Assembly: GCA_016935595.1 (NCBI GenBank)
Contig: JAFGQQ010000009.1
Coordinates: forward strand, 1 to 15,243
Reading direction: 5' to 3'
DNA: 15,243 nt
From: Bacteroidales bacterium
Lineage (GTDB): Bacteria; Bacteroidota; Bacteroidia; Bacteroidales; UBA10428
Below are positions 15,003-15,243 of the stretch, piece by piece. The translations under genes were made by a program, and so were the position numbers. The notes below the pieces were generated by a model that was not told the origin of the DNA, did no database searches, and saw nothing but the letters and a program-made list of their open reading frames with translations. Positions within the stretch are counted from its first letter, which is position 1. Each line of letters begins with the position of its first letter.

Positions 15003-15243
15003 ATGTGTTTATTTAGTTATTTATATAAATTTTGGTCAAAAATATAAACTATTTTAAATAGACCATAATTTTTAAAGGTTGATTTTATAAAATAAATAAC
15101 TTATATCCTATTATTAATTCGAAAGAATGATTTTTCAGACAGTGTATTGGTCTAAAAATTTATAATTTAAGATATGCAGTTATTTATTTTTATAATCTTA
15201 AGTTTAATTTTTTAAAAATATATAAATATAATATACTACCCTA
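15003..15243. other. AT-rich non-coding end region with repeated TGGTC words
   Basis: No gene is visible in these 241 nt. Besides the candidate promoter, there are TGGTC (15033-15037), TAGACCA (15059-15065) and TGGTCTA (15148-15154). The last two are perfect 7-bp inverted copies; the first and second form a 5-bp inverted pair around the -7 element. A second inverted pair, TTAAGAT (15167-15173) and ATCTTAA (15195-15201), lies further right. These may be regulator sites or chance in AT-rich DNA. Confidence 0.4.
15037..15044 (-). promoter_or_regulatory. Candidate promoter (-7 element) of the bTHX-like gene
   Basis: On the minus strand this reads TATTTTTG, an exact match to TAnnTTTG, 34 nt upstream of the gene's ATG; it is the same sequence as the candidate argD -7 element. 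No convincing -33 TTG is seen at the normal distance. It overlaps an AT inverted repeat (AAAATA/TATTTT, 15039-15055). Confidence 0.35.

Noticed and set aside
15167..15201. TTAAGAT/ATCTTAA as a terminator hairpin
   Set aside because: The stem is almost all A/T with a 21-nt loop and would be weak; no gene ends beside it in the window.
1..15243. Mobile element, CRISPR, toxin-antitoxin or phage-defence genes
   Set aside because: All substantial frames are explained by PUL, arginine and bTHX-like genes; no transposase, integrase, Cas, toxin or spacer-repeat pattern was seen.

Overview
This strongly AT-rich window reads as a piece of a Bacteroidota chromosome. The signs are an adjacent SusC/SusD pair, lipoprotein signal peptides with short Bacteroidota-style lipoboxes, a type IX secretion (T9SS) sorting domain, the near absence of Shine-Dalgarno sequences, and promoter-like TAnnTTTG elements. 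The protein families fit class Bacteroidia, possibly a Marinilabiliales-like marine or sediment degrader. That finer placement is inference. No tRNA, rRNA, CRISPR array, transposase or phage gene was seen.

Positions 1-10975 look like a polysaccharide utilisation locus (PUL) read left to right. It starts with two fasciclin (FAS1) proteins in tandem. The first is cut by the left edge; the second is an apparent surface lipoprotein. A SusC-type TonB-dependent outer-membrane transporter and its SusD-type lipoprotein partner follow. The last gene encodes a 1082-residue modular PL1 pectate lyase: lyase, two EF-hand-like calcium loops, ricin-type beta-trefoil, Ig-like domain, CBM6/35-like domain, PA14 and a T9SS C-terminal domain. 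The likely logic is that the secreted lyase, tethered by T9SS and held on pectin by its binding modules, cuts galacturonan. SusD and SusC would then capture and import the oligosaccharides, and the FAS1 proteins may add surface adhesion or glycan/protein contact. No PUL regulator (HTCS, ECF sigma/anti-sigma) lies in the window.

Positions 11045-14499 hold a compact arginine-biosynthesis operon, argD-argC-argJ. argD and argC overlap by 8 nt and argC and argJ are 25 nt apart. A good Bacteroidota -7 element and a 10-bp palindrome precede argD. ArgJ implies the acetyl-recycling route to ornithine.

Convergent to argJ, on the minus strand (14517-15002), lies a gene whose first ~32 residues match the small ribosomal protein bTHX. 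It carries a ~130-residue Lys/Glu-rich, partly repeated tail ending in a histone-H1-like Lys/Pro/Ala stretch. This is the most unusual object in the window. The last ~240 nt are AT-rich and non-coding, with a plausible promoter for that gene and repeated TGGTC/GACCA words.
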